From assembly GCA_009918675.1 (NCBI GenBank), contig RGDM01000008.1, forward strand, positions 1 through 64,000: a stretch of DNA of 64,000 nt. Reading direction: 5' to 3'. Under the pieces are notes generated by a model. It saw only the letters and a program-made list of their open reading frames with translations, was not told the origin of the DNA and made no database searches. The position numbers were made by a program, and so were the translations under genes. Below, one piece after another: positions 42,993 to 50,575 of this stretch; position 1 is the stretch's first letter; every line of letters starts with the position of its first letter. This DNA is from a bacterium. Its GTDB lineage: Bacteria; Bdellovibrionota_B; Oligoflexia; Silvanigrellales; Silvanigrellaceae.

Positions 42993-44086
42993 GTAGCGCG
43001 TATTTCAACACATTGAATTACACCCTGGCCAACGAAGATACGACGCTCGAGATGAATATACTTCCCGAGCGCGCCCAGCATGTTGTCTCGGTGGCGGGTA
43101 GCGGTGGTCGGGTGTTGCCGTTGTTTGCGAAGAATCCTCAACAGGTCACTTGCGTCGATCTCTCCTTGGAGCAGCTCTATTTATCGGAACTGCGTATAGA
43201 AGCGGCGCGTGTGTTGCCGCGTCAGGATTTTCTTTGCTTCTTTGGCTATCCACCACTAAAAATTTCTCCCGAGCTGCGAAAGAATATTTTTAATCAATTG
43301 AACCTTTCCGCTGAATGCCGTGTGTTTTTTGAGCGCGTCTATGTAGAAGCGGGGTGGAATTCAATTCTTTACCGCGGTTGTTGGGAAAGAACTTTTGCGA
43401 AAATTGCAAAACTGTGTCGTTCGCTGCTGGGAGACGACGCGCTCCGGATGTTTGAAGCGCGAAATTTTAATGAACATCTCTTATTTGTGACCCGTGATTT
43501 TTCTTCCGTTCGATGGAATTTATTGGTTTTCTTGATCGGTAACTCAACCTTTTTTAACGCCTTACTTTATAAAGGTCATTTTCCGCAGAAGAATCTGCCG
43601 GGCAGTCACAGACGCTATTACAAAGAAGCATTTAATCGAATTTTTGCTACTGGTGTTCCGCGTGAGAATTTTTTTCTCCAGCTGACGCTGCTTGGTGAGA
43701 TTCTGTTTGAAGAAGGCAATCCAATTGAGTGTCAACCCGGTATTTACGAGCAAGTGCAGGCCGGGATCAGGCAAGCAAAGATAAATTATCAACAAGCAAA
43801 TGTGCTTGATTTTGTGAGTCAGGGCTCGGGTCAATCCATCGATTTTGTTTCCCTCTCAGATGTCCCCTCTTATTTTGATGACGCAACCTCGCGCGATTTT
43901 CTGGAGCGCATGGGGCCTGGTTTGGCAGCGGGCGGAATCGTTGTTGCCAGGTTTTATCTGCGGGTCATCAATTGGATGACGCAAGACACGTTTGAACGCA
44001 TCAGCCATCAGTATGATCGATTGATTGAGCGTGAAAAAACGCAAATGTATTATATTGACGTTTTCAAGAAGAAGCCCAATGTTTGA
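42989..44086 (+). CDS. BtaA-like DUF3419 protein (SAM-dependent aminocarboxypropyl-type transferase)
   Basis: 365 aa from the ATG at 42989 (ATGA overlap with the AAR-like gene). It opens with YFNTLNYTLANEDTTLEMN, then the SAM-binding HVVSVAGSGGRVLPLFA and VTCVDLSLEQLYLSELR, the BtaA/DUF3419 pattern. Later blocks are VYVEAGWNSILYRGCWERTF and DFVSLSDVPSYFDD. BtaA transfers the 3-amino-3-carboxypropyl group of SAM to diacylglycerol in betaine-lipid synthesis. No btaB methyltransferase is adjacent, so the end product is unclear. Confidence 0.8.
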   Translation: MSSAYFNTLNYTLANEDTTLEMNILPERAQHVVSVAGSGGRVLPLFAKNPQQVTCVDLSLEQLYLSELRIEAARVLPRQDFLCFFGYPPLKISPELRKNIFNQLNLSAECRVFFERVYVEAGWNSILYRGCWERTFAKIAKLCRSLLGDDALRMFEARNFNEHLLFVTRDFSSVRWNLLVFLIGNSTFFNALLYKGHFPQKNLPGSHRRYYKEAFNRIFATGVPRENFFLQLTLLGEILFEEGNPIECQPGIYEQVQAGIRQAKINYQQANVLDFVSQGSGQSIDFVSLSDVPSYFDDATSRDFLERMGPGLAAGGIVVARFYLRVINWMTQDTFERISHQYDRLIEREKTQMYYIDVFKKKPNV

Positions 44087-44094
44087 GGTGCCCG

Positions 44095-44892
44095 GTGCGA
44101 ATTGTGCAGAAAATCTTTTTGCCAGGATTGTTTGGAATTGCTGCGTGCGCAGCCACGGTTGGCAGTTGTTATTTTGCAAATCGTGCATTGGCGTCTTCGG
44201 TCGATAAAGTTGATTCAAGCAAGCATAGAAACGGCGCTCGTCAGTTTGCAGCAGACGCTGATTCTATTCTCCGGCGTGCGGATGAGGTTCGCTGTCCGGC
44301 GACGTCCTATGCCATGGAAGTTGAGGTGGCGAGTCAGGGAAATGCTGATGTTGTTAGGCTCGAAGTTTTTACAAAAGGACGGAAAAAGACGCGGATCAAT
44401 ACCTTAGCTCCAGCGCGTGATATCGGCCGCAATATGATCATGGTCGGTGAAGAGATGTGGGCGTATGTGCCCAATCTTAAACGCGCGGTGCGGGTTGCAT
44501 TGAATCAGAAACTCTCTGGTCAGGCTGCAATGGGTGATGTCAGCCGCATGCGCTGGTGGGGCGACTACACCGCGACAATAGAAAGCGATCAGCAGGGTGT
44601 TTGGGTTTTGCTTTTGACGGCGAACAAAAAGGGTTTGACCTATGAAAAAATTCGCGCCTGGGTTCAGAAAGATTCGTTTCGCCCGGTTCAGACTGAGTAT
44701 TTGAGTTTGTCTGGGATGATTCTTAAGAAAGCGTCTTTCGCAGGATACAAATCAATTTCAGGTGCAGTGCGTCCAACAGAAATTCACATTCAAGACGCAA
44801 ATAATCCGAATGATGCCTCAACGATTCGCATCTTGAAACTTACCGCCAAAGAATCCTCTGACGCCATTTTCAATCAAAACGCATTGCGTTGA
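44095..44892 (+). CDS. LolA-like outer-membrane lipoprotein-sorting family protein
   Basis: 265 aa from the GTG at 44095 (GAGG 6 nt upstream). The signal sequence is IFLPGLFGIAACAATVGSC. The mature domain (SYAMEVEVASQGNADVVRLEV, NMIMVGEEMWAYVPNLKRAVRV, SRMRWWGDYTATIES, KIRAWVQKDSFRPVQTEY) matches the LolA-like family that accompanies lipid exporters rather than LolA itself, which lies at 25.8 kb. It probably carries a lipid or lipoprotein through the periplasm. It is 8 nt downstream of the BtaA-like gene and immediately before a DUF1302-like barrel gene. Confidence 0.82.
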   Translation: MRIVQKIFLPGLFGIAACAATVGSCYFANRALASSVDKVDSSKHRNGARQFAADADSILRRADEVRCPATSYAMEVEVASQGNADVVRLEVFTKGRKKTRINTLAPARDIGRNMIMVGEEMWAYVPNLKRAVRVALNQKLSGQAAMGDVSRMRWWGDYTATIESDQQGVWVLLLTANKKGLTYEKIRAWVQKDSFRPVQTEYLSLSGMILKKASFAGYKSISGAVRPTEIHIQDANNPNDASTIRILKLTAKESSDAIFNQNALR

Positions 44893-44915
44893 AAGCTGTG
44901 CTAGACTCCTGGATT

Positions 44916-46148
44916 ATGAGAGACCTTATTTTCTTCACTCGTCTGCGTTTGTTCCAAGGCATCCTCACATGCCTTGGGATCATTGCTATTTCACGAAAGG
45001 CCTACGCAGAGATTCGAAATGGGTCGTTGCAGAGTGAAATTCAATCTGTTGCATCACCCAAAGATCGAATTTTGTGGAATCTGCGTCCTGGGGTCGCCGG
45101 ACGCTGGGAGCCCGGACTGCCTTGGTCGAGTGAGCTGAGTCTGGGCTTGGAAGGGCGCGTTCGTTACGACACACAAAGTGAATTTGTTGCGAGCCAGACA
45201 AAGTGGGATACACGCCTCGATCGCGCCTCCTTGCAGTGGCAAGGCAGCAGCGCGGGCGTGGTGGTTGGCTGGCAAAAATATACCTGGGGCGATTCTGCTT
45301 TTTTTGATGGTGTCGATGTCATCAATCCGCGCGACCTCACTGAGCCTCTTTACACAGACGACGAGCTTTTAAAAATAGCGGTTCCCTCAGTCAATTTTAA
45401 CGACCTCGCCAACAATACAGTTTTTCAGGTGGTGGTTGTTGGCAAGCCGGAACGAACGCCTGTGCGCGAAGAGATCAACGGAGTGCCCTTCGAGACGCCA
45501 GCCGCACGCAAGTGGTTTTCGCAAATGGAAATTGCTTTGAAAGCAGGTGGCTTGTTGAAAAGTGGTTGGGACATCAATGGTTATATCGCGTCGCATTACG
45601 AAAGAATTCCGCAAGCGGTGCTTATTCCTTCTGAAAAGGGCGTCATGTTGCGGCTGGTCGAGCCCCGGGTGTTTACCTTGGGATTAACGGCAACTCAGTC
45701 GGTTGCAGATGTTGTATTACGAGCCGAAATTGCGACTCATTTAAATCGTGCGCTGCCTGATATTCCGAGTAGTGTTGAGCGTTATTCCGATCAGCTGATG
45801 GCACATGCCACCGCTGATTTCACCTTGCTTTCCGACTTGGTTCTGACGGGCGAATTGTGGGCCGAGCACTGGTCGTCTGCAGACACCGCGACATTCAAAA
45901 ATACATCACTCTTGCTGGGAGGACGTGCCCAGAAGCCATTTTGGTCGGGTCGCGTGCAACCCTCAGCTGCGCTCTTATTTGCCCCCGATGGAATGGAATC
46001 CTGGTTTACTGCGTCGGTCCAGGTCAGTGCTTTTGAAGGATGGCAATTTAATCTCGAAGCATATTGGGCGCAGACGTCAACAGGCCGGGTTTTGGCGCGT
46101 CGTCAGCTGAAGGATCTGCTACGCTCCGCATTGAAATATCAATTTTGA
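44916..46148 (+). CDS. DUF1302-like outer-membrane beta-barrel
   Basis: 410 aa from the ATG at 44916; a TTG at 44889 overlapping the previous stop is possible. The signal peptide is LTCLGIIAISRKAYA. Beta strands with the motif VVVGWQKYTWGDSAFFDGVDVINPRDL are diagnostic for the DUF1302/related OM family. It ends in SALKYQF with a C-terminal Phe. DUF1302 barrels often pair with LolA-like proteins and RND/MMPL lipid exporters; no RND gene is here. It likely receives lipids from the upstream LolA-like protein. Confidence 0.8.
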   Translation: MRDLIFFTRLRLFQGILTCLGIIAISRKAYAEIRNGSLQSEIQSVASPKDRILWNLRPGVAGRWEPGLPWSSELSLGLEGRVRYDTQSEFVASQTKWDTRLDRASLQWQGSSAGVVVGWQKYTWGDSAFFDGVDVINPRDLTEPLYTDDELLKIAVPSVNFNDLANNTVFQVVVVGKPERTPVREEINGVPFETPAARKWFSQMEIALKAGGLLKSGWDINGYIASHYERIPQAVLIPSEKGVMLRLVEPRVFTLGLTATQSVADVVLRAEIATHLNRALPDIPSSVERYSDQLMAHATADFTLLSDLVLTGELWAEHWSSADTATFKNTSLLLGGRAQKPFWSGRVQPSAALLFAPDGMESWFTASVQVSAFEGWQFNLEAYWAQTSTGRVLARRQLKDLLRSALKYQF

Positions 46149-46180
46149 AAAAATATCGGTGTTGACTTGGAGTACTTGCC

Positions 46181-47020
46181 GTGAAGTTGCTGAACCGGGC
46201 AAAGCTTTGCTTTTTGCTGCTCTGCATGCTTGTTGCGCGACCAGCCTGTGGCTTTGTTTTTTTGGGTCCAGGCAAACCGCACCTCAAACCCGTCGATGGT
46301 CGCAATCAAGAATTTCATCTCACCACAACGGTTCCTGTCTTTGCCGACAAAGACACTTTTGATGACGGGGTATACGCCGATCGATCCGACAGCGAAACAT
46401 TTGCATTGTTGATCCTGCGAGCAATGGCGTCTTGGAATGAAATTCCAGGATTATCCGTTCAGCTCCGACTTGCGGATGTGCAAGACGGCACCATTGATCC
46501 CGACGACAATAAATTCTCAATTGGTGTTGGAAAAATAACCACCGTTGCGAGTGGCTTGGCGTTCCCGCAAGTTGATTCTGTTGACGATTCAAAAATTCGC
46601 GATTGCGATATTCAAGTGGGAACCGATATCACTTCAATACCATCGTTTATTTTTGTGATGATCCACGAGCTTGGGCATTGTCTGGGGCTGGGCCACAACC
46701 ACTCCGACCCTTCTGCAATCATGGGATATTGGATGCCGCGCAAAGAGATCATTTTGGGACTTGATGACATGGCTGGAGCCTTGGCCCTTTATCCTACGAA
46801 AACTGGCGACAAAACTGTCGCCTTTGCGCCCTGCGGGGACCTCGCATTAGCGGGGTCATTACCGATTTCTGGGGAAAACAAAATCCGCCCGCAGGATCGT
46901 CTGAAACGTGCACGTGCGAGCGGATGGTGGATTATGTTCTTGGCGCCAGCCTTTGGATTCCTGCTTGCGGTAATCAAACCATGGTCATTCCGCCGTCGAC
47001 AGCAAGTGTTTGTCCGGTGA
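46181..47020 (+). CDS. Matrixin-type (M10) zinc metalloprotease with C-terminal anchor
   Basis: 279 aa from a GTG at 46181 (GGAG 8 nt upstream). A signal peptide (LCFLLLCMLVARPACG) leads to the metzincin site MIHELGHCLGLGHNHSDP (HExxHxxGxxH) and the Met-turn region SAIMGYW. A C-terminal hydrophobic helix ([18 protein letters not shown]) followed by KPWSFRRRQ anchors it. The 3' end overlaps convergent fabG by 47 nt. It is an exported or surface protease, substrate unknown; it may not belong to the lipid cassette. Confidence 0.85.
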   Translation: MKLLNRAKLCFLLLCMLVARPACGFVFLGPGKPHLKPVDGRNQEFHLTTTVPVFADKDTFDDGVYADRSDSETFALLILRAMASWNEIPGLSVQLRLADVQDGTIDPDDNKFSIGVGKITTVASGLAFPQVDSVDDSKIRDCDIQVGTDITSIPSFIFVMIHELGHCLGLGHNHSDPSAIMGYWMPRKEIILGLDDMAGALALYPTKTGDKTVAFAPCGDLALAGSLPISGENKIRPQDRLKRARASGWWIMFLAPAFGFLLAVIKPWSFRRRQQVFVR

Positions 47021-47786
47021 CATAGTTTGATGCGTCGCTGGCAAGGAAAAGTGCCATTCGCGCAATTTCTACTGGATCACCAAGACGTTCCATGGGGATC
47101 TGTTTGAGGACATTTTCAATCAGTTTGTCCCCATGAGCCGAAGTCATGTCGGTGGCAATATAGCCTGGACAAATCGTATTTACTTGAATGTTGCGGGTTG
47201 CGAGTTCTTTCGCAAGACTCTTGGTGAGTCCAAGAATTCCTGCTTTGCTTGCCGCATATGCCGCCTGACCAACATTGCCTGCGAGGCCGATCACCGACGA
47301 AATATTAATTATTTTTCCAGCACGTTTGCGCATCATGCCCATCGTTACCGCGCGCGCGCAAACAAACGCACCTTTGAGGTTGGTGTTGATATTTGCGTCC
47401 CACTCTTCGTCCTTCATTTTGATGAACAGGTTATCGCGTGAAACTCCGGCGTTGTTGACGAGAATATCGATGCCGCCAAATTCCTTTTCAAGGGCTTTGA
47501 TGGCGTCTGTGGTTTGGCTGCTATTGGAGACGTCGAACTGAACCGCCCGTGCTTGTCCACCCGCGGCCTCGATGCCTGCAACGGTTTCTTGGGCTGCAGC
47601 GGCATTGCCGGCATAATTGACAATCACCCTCGCTCCGCATGCGCCAAGAGCCAATGCTATCGAGCGACCAATGCCCCGCGAGCCACCTGTGACCAATGCG
47701 ACTTTTCCGCTAAGAATACTGGGATTGTAGGTTTTGCGGATAGCTTCGGCAACCTGAATTGGGGTGAGTGCGTCCTGAGGGGTGGT
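46974..47786 (-). CDS. fabG: 3-oxoacyl-ACP reductase-like SDR
   Basis: 270 aa from the ATG at 47786 (AAGGAG upstream). NADP site [26 protein letters not shown]; catalytic Ser-Tyr-Lys in [30 protein letters not shown]; the FabG-like end [20 protein letters not shown]. It has about 25 extra N-terminal residues before the Rossmann fold. It likely reduces 3-oxoacyl-ACP in fatty-acid synthesis. No other fab gene is adjacent, so a paralogue with a different substrate is possible. Confidence 0.88.
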   Translation of the reverse strand, partial: TTPQDALTPIQVAEAIRKTYNPSILSGKVALVTGGSRGIGRSIALALGACGARVIVNYAGNAAAAQETVAGIEAAGGQARAVQFDVSNSSQTTDAIKALEKEFGGIDILVNNAGVSRDNLFIKMKDEEWDANINTNLKGAFVCARAVTMGMMRKRAGKIINISSVIGLAGNVGQAAYAASKAGILGLTKSLAKELATRNIQVNTICPGYIATDMTSAHGDKLIENVLKQIPMERLGDPVEIARMALFLASDASNYVTGQTLAVDGGMTMV

Positions 47787-47878
47787 CATAAGAATCTCCT
47801 TCAATAGTGCTGTCATTGAGTTTAAGACCCACAGCACATACGCGATTTTGGCGAAAACCTCTACGGTGGGCGGTTTCC

Positions 47879-47907
47879 TTGAGCCTTCGAACAGGTTAGG
47901 CTATAGC
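47879..47907 (+). promoter_or_regulatory. Candidate promoter of tRNA-Leu
   Basis: TTGAGC (47879-47884), a 17-nt spacer and TATAGC (47902-47907) lie 26 nt before the tRNA. Each hexamer matches the sigma-70 consensus at 4 of 6 bases. Confidence 0.5.
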
Positions 47908-47933
47908 CTCCGAGATGATTGCGACCTGCCTTT

Positions 47934-48020
47934 GCTCTCATGGCGAAATTGGTAGACGCAACGGACTTAAAATCCGTTGGCCGCAAGGCCGTGCCGGTTC
48001 GATTCCGGCTGAGAGCACCA
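47934..48020 (+). tRNA. tRNA-Leu (anticodon TAA)
   Basis: An 87-nt class II tRNA. The acceptor stem GCTCTCA pairs with TGAGAGC, the anticodon stem ACGGA/TCCGT encloses loop CTTAAAA, the long variable arm is GGCCGCAAGGCC, the T arm is GCCGG/CCGGC, and CCA is encoded. Confidence 0.96.
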
Positions 48021-48106
48021 TTCAACTCGGCGATGAAATGGCACTGATGCCTGCCCATGGAAAGGGTGTTGGCCACACTTGACTTGAGCTCTCCAAGGAG
48101 GGGTGC

Positions 48107-48997
48107 ATGAGCGATTTTGGTGCTGCTCCGGCAATGGATTGGGTGTTGCGCGGCGCACCCATGGAATCTGCATCGTTCAAGTGGGGGCTTCCTTTTCTCC
48201 CACACCTTTATGAAACTTTTTCGAAAGCGCCTTCATTGCCTGCCTTTGAAGTGTCGCTCGACCGACTCATGGCTCAACAGCCGGGTTCTCTCGACGGCGC
48301 GTGGGCGCGCAGCATTGCTCAGAAAACAGATGTCTGTTTGCTCTCAAGGCTTGCTAATCTGGGAAGTGAACATGGCATGTCAGATGCGCAACTTTCTTCC
48401 CTCGCAAAATGTGTTGCAGACGTTTCCCCACGATGGTTGGCTTTTGCGGTTGGTTTCAATGCCCAAGGCCAACACTCATTACAGAACCCTATGCCGGTTC
48501 CACAAACACGCGAGATGATCGACAACATCTCCAAACAAGTGACGCGGATTCGCTCTGCGGTGGGTCGGGATGTTGCATTGGTTAATGTTTCTTCGATGTT
48601 TAAATATTCCTTTGAGACCCTAAGTCAGGCACAATTTTGGCGTGAACTTGTTGATGCCGTGCAATGCAAAGTCGTTTTTGATATTCCTGCTTTTTACGTC
48701 AGCCTTTATCATCGCGATCAAGACTTCCAACAGGAGCTAGCAAAGTTTCCTCTGGAATCTGTTGTGAGTTTACGGGTGGGGGCGTTGGCGCTTTCAACTC
48801 ATGGAGTTGTTGATGCCGAGTGTGGTCGGTTGTCAGTGACCCATTGGGGACTTCTTGAAGATGTCTTGCATGCTCTTCCTGGAGGGGAGCATCGCGCGGT
48901 GTTTTTAAAGTGGTTTGAACCGCTTGTTTCGGGCAACGACTTGATTGCGGAAATTATCAGCGGGCAAAGCGCGCTGAATCGTCTTGGGGAGATCTGA
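48107..48997 (+). CDS. DUF692/MNIO-like protein without most metal ligands
   Basis: 296 aa with a strong SD (AAGGAGG). The order of blocks follows DUF692 (MbnB/HvfB) proteins: FEVSLDRL (Glu48), the HGxSLxxGS strand replaced by LLSRLANLGS (78-87), the SEHLAW block replaced by LAFAVGF (111-117), LVNVSSMFKYSFETLSQAQF (ENxSSY block, Glu replaced by Val159), VVFDIPAFYVSLYH (LLDxNNxYVS block, Asp192 kept) and SLRVGAL in place of IHLAGH. So Asp192 stays, but the ligand His and Glu residues are absent. The partner gene follows 1 nt after the stop. It is probably a non-catalytic family member. Confidence 0.6.
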   Translation: MSDFGAAPAMDWVLRGAPMESASFKWGLPFLPHLYETFSKAPSLPAFEVSLDRLMAQQPGSLDGAWARSIAQKTDVCLLSRLANLGSEHGMSDAQLSSLAKCVADVSPRWLAFAVGFNAQGQHSLQNPMPVPQTREMIDNISKQVTRIRSAVGRDVALVNVSSMFKYSFETLSQAQFWRELVDAVQCKVVFDIPAFYVSLYHRDQDFQQELAKFPLESVVSLRVGALALSTHGVVDAECGRLSVTHWGLLEDVLHALPGGEHRAVFLKWFEPLVSGNDLIAEIISGQSALNRLGEI

Positions 48998-48998
48998 G

Positions 48999-49658
48999 AT
49001 GGTACAGGGACATTTTGCATTTGAAAATTTATTGTTTGAAGCCTTCCGCGCGCGAGATGAAAAGAAAACTCATTGGGCCGACGGATTGTTGCATTTGGTT
49101 TCGCATGAGCAAGTCCCCAGCGTCGCTCTTCATCATCAGCATTCGCAATATCATTTGGTTTTGTTTTGGCTAGAAAACCTGTTTCCGCAAGCCGCCCATT
49201 GGTTGGGTGTGCGTGAACTCGCGCGATTGGCACTCGACTTTATTGAAAACTCTCCAACTCAACAGAGCAATCCAATTGCACATGCGGAGCAGTTGCTGAG
49301 TGTGCTTGCAGGAAAACGTGGGCATCTTCAGGTCGCAAAGCTCGAAGCATTGATGCGCTGTGGTTTGGCGTGTTGGAAATTACGCTCTGCTCAGTGGCGT
49401 CCGGATCTTTCTCAGCTTCCACGCGATAAAGCATTTTCCTTAATGACTCTCATTGAGCACCAACAAGTTGCTTACGTAGAATCGCTTGGGGAGTGGTCTA
49501 TTTTCAATCTCTGGCAGAGTGCTCAGTCAGGGCAGCCCTCATCTTCCGATGGTTCTAAAGATGTTTTGCTGTTCTTCAGAAAAGACGAATTGACCCTGGA
49601 TTTTGAGCGCTGGACTGTGGAGCAGCTTAAAGCTCAGTTAGATGCTCAGCGGGTATAA
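48999..49658 (+). CDS. DUF2063/HvfC-like partner of the DUF692-like protein
   Basis: 219 aa from the ATG at 48999 (GGGGAG 7 nt upstream). The helical block YHLVLFWLENLFPQAAHWLG then ELARLALDFIENSP and LLSVLAGKRGHLQVAKLEAL matches the DUF2063 pattern (L-x-x-x-FP, LG, LA, P, fL, yL-x-dlA-x-lE). DUF2063 proteins are the recognition partners of MNIO enzymes such as MbnB/HvfB. The gene order DUF692-DUF2063 is therefore conserved although the enzyme is degenerate. The 3' end overlaps the convergent gene by 13 nt. Confidence 0.55.
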   Translation: MVQGHFAFENLLFEAFRARDEKKTHWADGLLHLVSHEQVPSVALHHQHSQYHLVLFWLENLFPQAAHWLGVRELARLALDFIENSPTQQSNPIAHAEQLLSVLAGKRGHLQVAKLEALMRCGLACWKLRSAQWRPDLSQLPRDKAFSLMTLIEHQQVAYVESLGEWSIFNLWQSAQSGQPSSSDGSKDVLLFFRKDELTLDFERWTVEQLKAQLDAQRV

Positions 49659-50575
49659 AACTCTTTTGAAAGCAGAACTGCTTGGCAGGCAAGTGTGTAA
49701 AGGTCTTCGGGGGCCAATGCAGTTGAGGGGTTTGTGCCTTCGGGCATGGGCTGCTGGGTTTCGGCTTGAAGTGCTTTGTGGGCTTCGTTGCTGATTCCTT
49801 CCAGCCAATCATCGGTGATTTTATCGATCGGAATTTTCAGCCATTGAAGGGCAAAAAATCGAACGTTTTGCTCACGAAAATCTCGGGAACGGACGAGCTT
49901 GTTGGTGAGCAGATTTCCCGCACGACTTTCTCGACTCACAAGTTGTGGACATGCATCGCTGGCAAAGTCGGTGAGTGCGCTGAGGTAATCTTCGCTTATT
50001 TTTGGCTTCCAGCACATGTCGATAGAGTCATCAACGCCTGAGTCTATGTCCCGATCGCACAGTGCACGCAACTGAATGGGCGTGAACAATGCACTTGGAT
50101 GCAAGAGAAACCACGGATCGCGATCGATTTCTGTGTTGCCTCTCACTTGATCACCAAATGTTGTTTTCAGAATGGGCAGCAATGAGCGGGCGCCCAAAAC
50201 TTGTCTTGGCTTTTTTGCGCGATCTTGTGCTTCTTCATCGCCAGGTGATTCCTCATTGACTGCACTTTGTCCTCTGAATGTTTGAAAGAGTGCATCTTCG
50301 CTGAGGCTGGAGTTTGGATGATATATGGCAAACGCGCTCCACTCATTGACGCTGTTACGTTCTTGAAATGCATCTGCGATGGCCGGGGAAATATTTTCCG
50401 TGAATTTGTTGTCTTTGTTTTCTGCAGACTTTTTCTCAGAAATACGACTCTCAGCAGAGGCCCGAAGCACGGCGGTGATTGTTATTGCCAAAAGGAACGC
50501 TGCACCAATCAATGAAATGAGAAGAGGTCGTTTTTGCAAGTCGGACTTTAACAATTGCCAGGAAAGGGAATTCAT
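49646..50575 (-). CDS. Unrecognised single-pass membrane protein paired with a haem-motif protein
   Basis: 309 aa. One N-terminal membrane segment (PLLISLIGAAFLLAITITAV) is followed by a large, probably periplasmic part with Cys pairs (LCDRDIDSGVDDSIDMCWKP, DACPQLVS, TLACQAVLLS). The C-terminal LACQAVLLSKEFYTR resembles the end of DUF1549/1553-type planctomycete cytochrome modules. It starts 4 nt inside the upstream gene's end (ATGA). No function is assigned. Confidence 0.5.
   Translation of the reverse strand: MNSLSWQLLKSDLQKRPLLISLIGAAFLLAITITAVLRASAESRISEKKSAENKDNKFTENISPAIADAFQERNSVNEWSAFAIYHPNSSLSEDALFQTFRGQSAVNEESPGDEEAQDRAKKPRQVLGARSLLPILKTTFGDQVRGNTEIDRDPWFLLHPSALFTPIQLRALCDRDIDSGVDDSIDMCWKPKISEDYLSALTDFASDACPQLVSRESRAGNLLTNKLVRSRDFREQNVRFFALQWLKIPIDKITDDWLEGISNEAHKALQAETQQPMPEGTNPSTALAPEDLYTLACQAVLLSKEFYTR

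Noticed and set aside
48021-48106. Possible RiPP precursor upstream of the DUF692-like gene
   Set aside because: The short frames from ATG end after a few codons, and no Cys-rich peptide is present.
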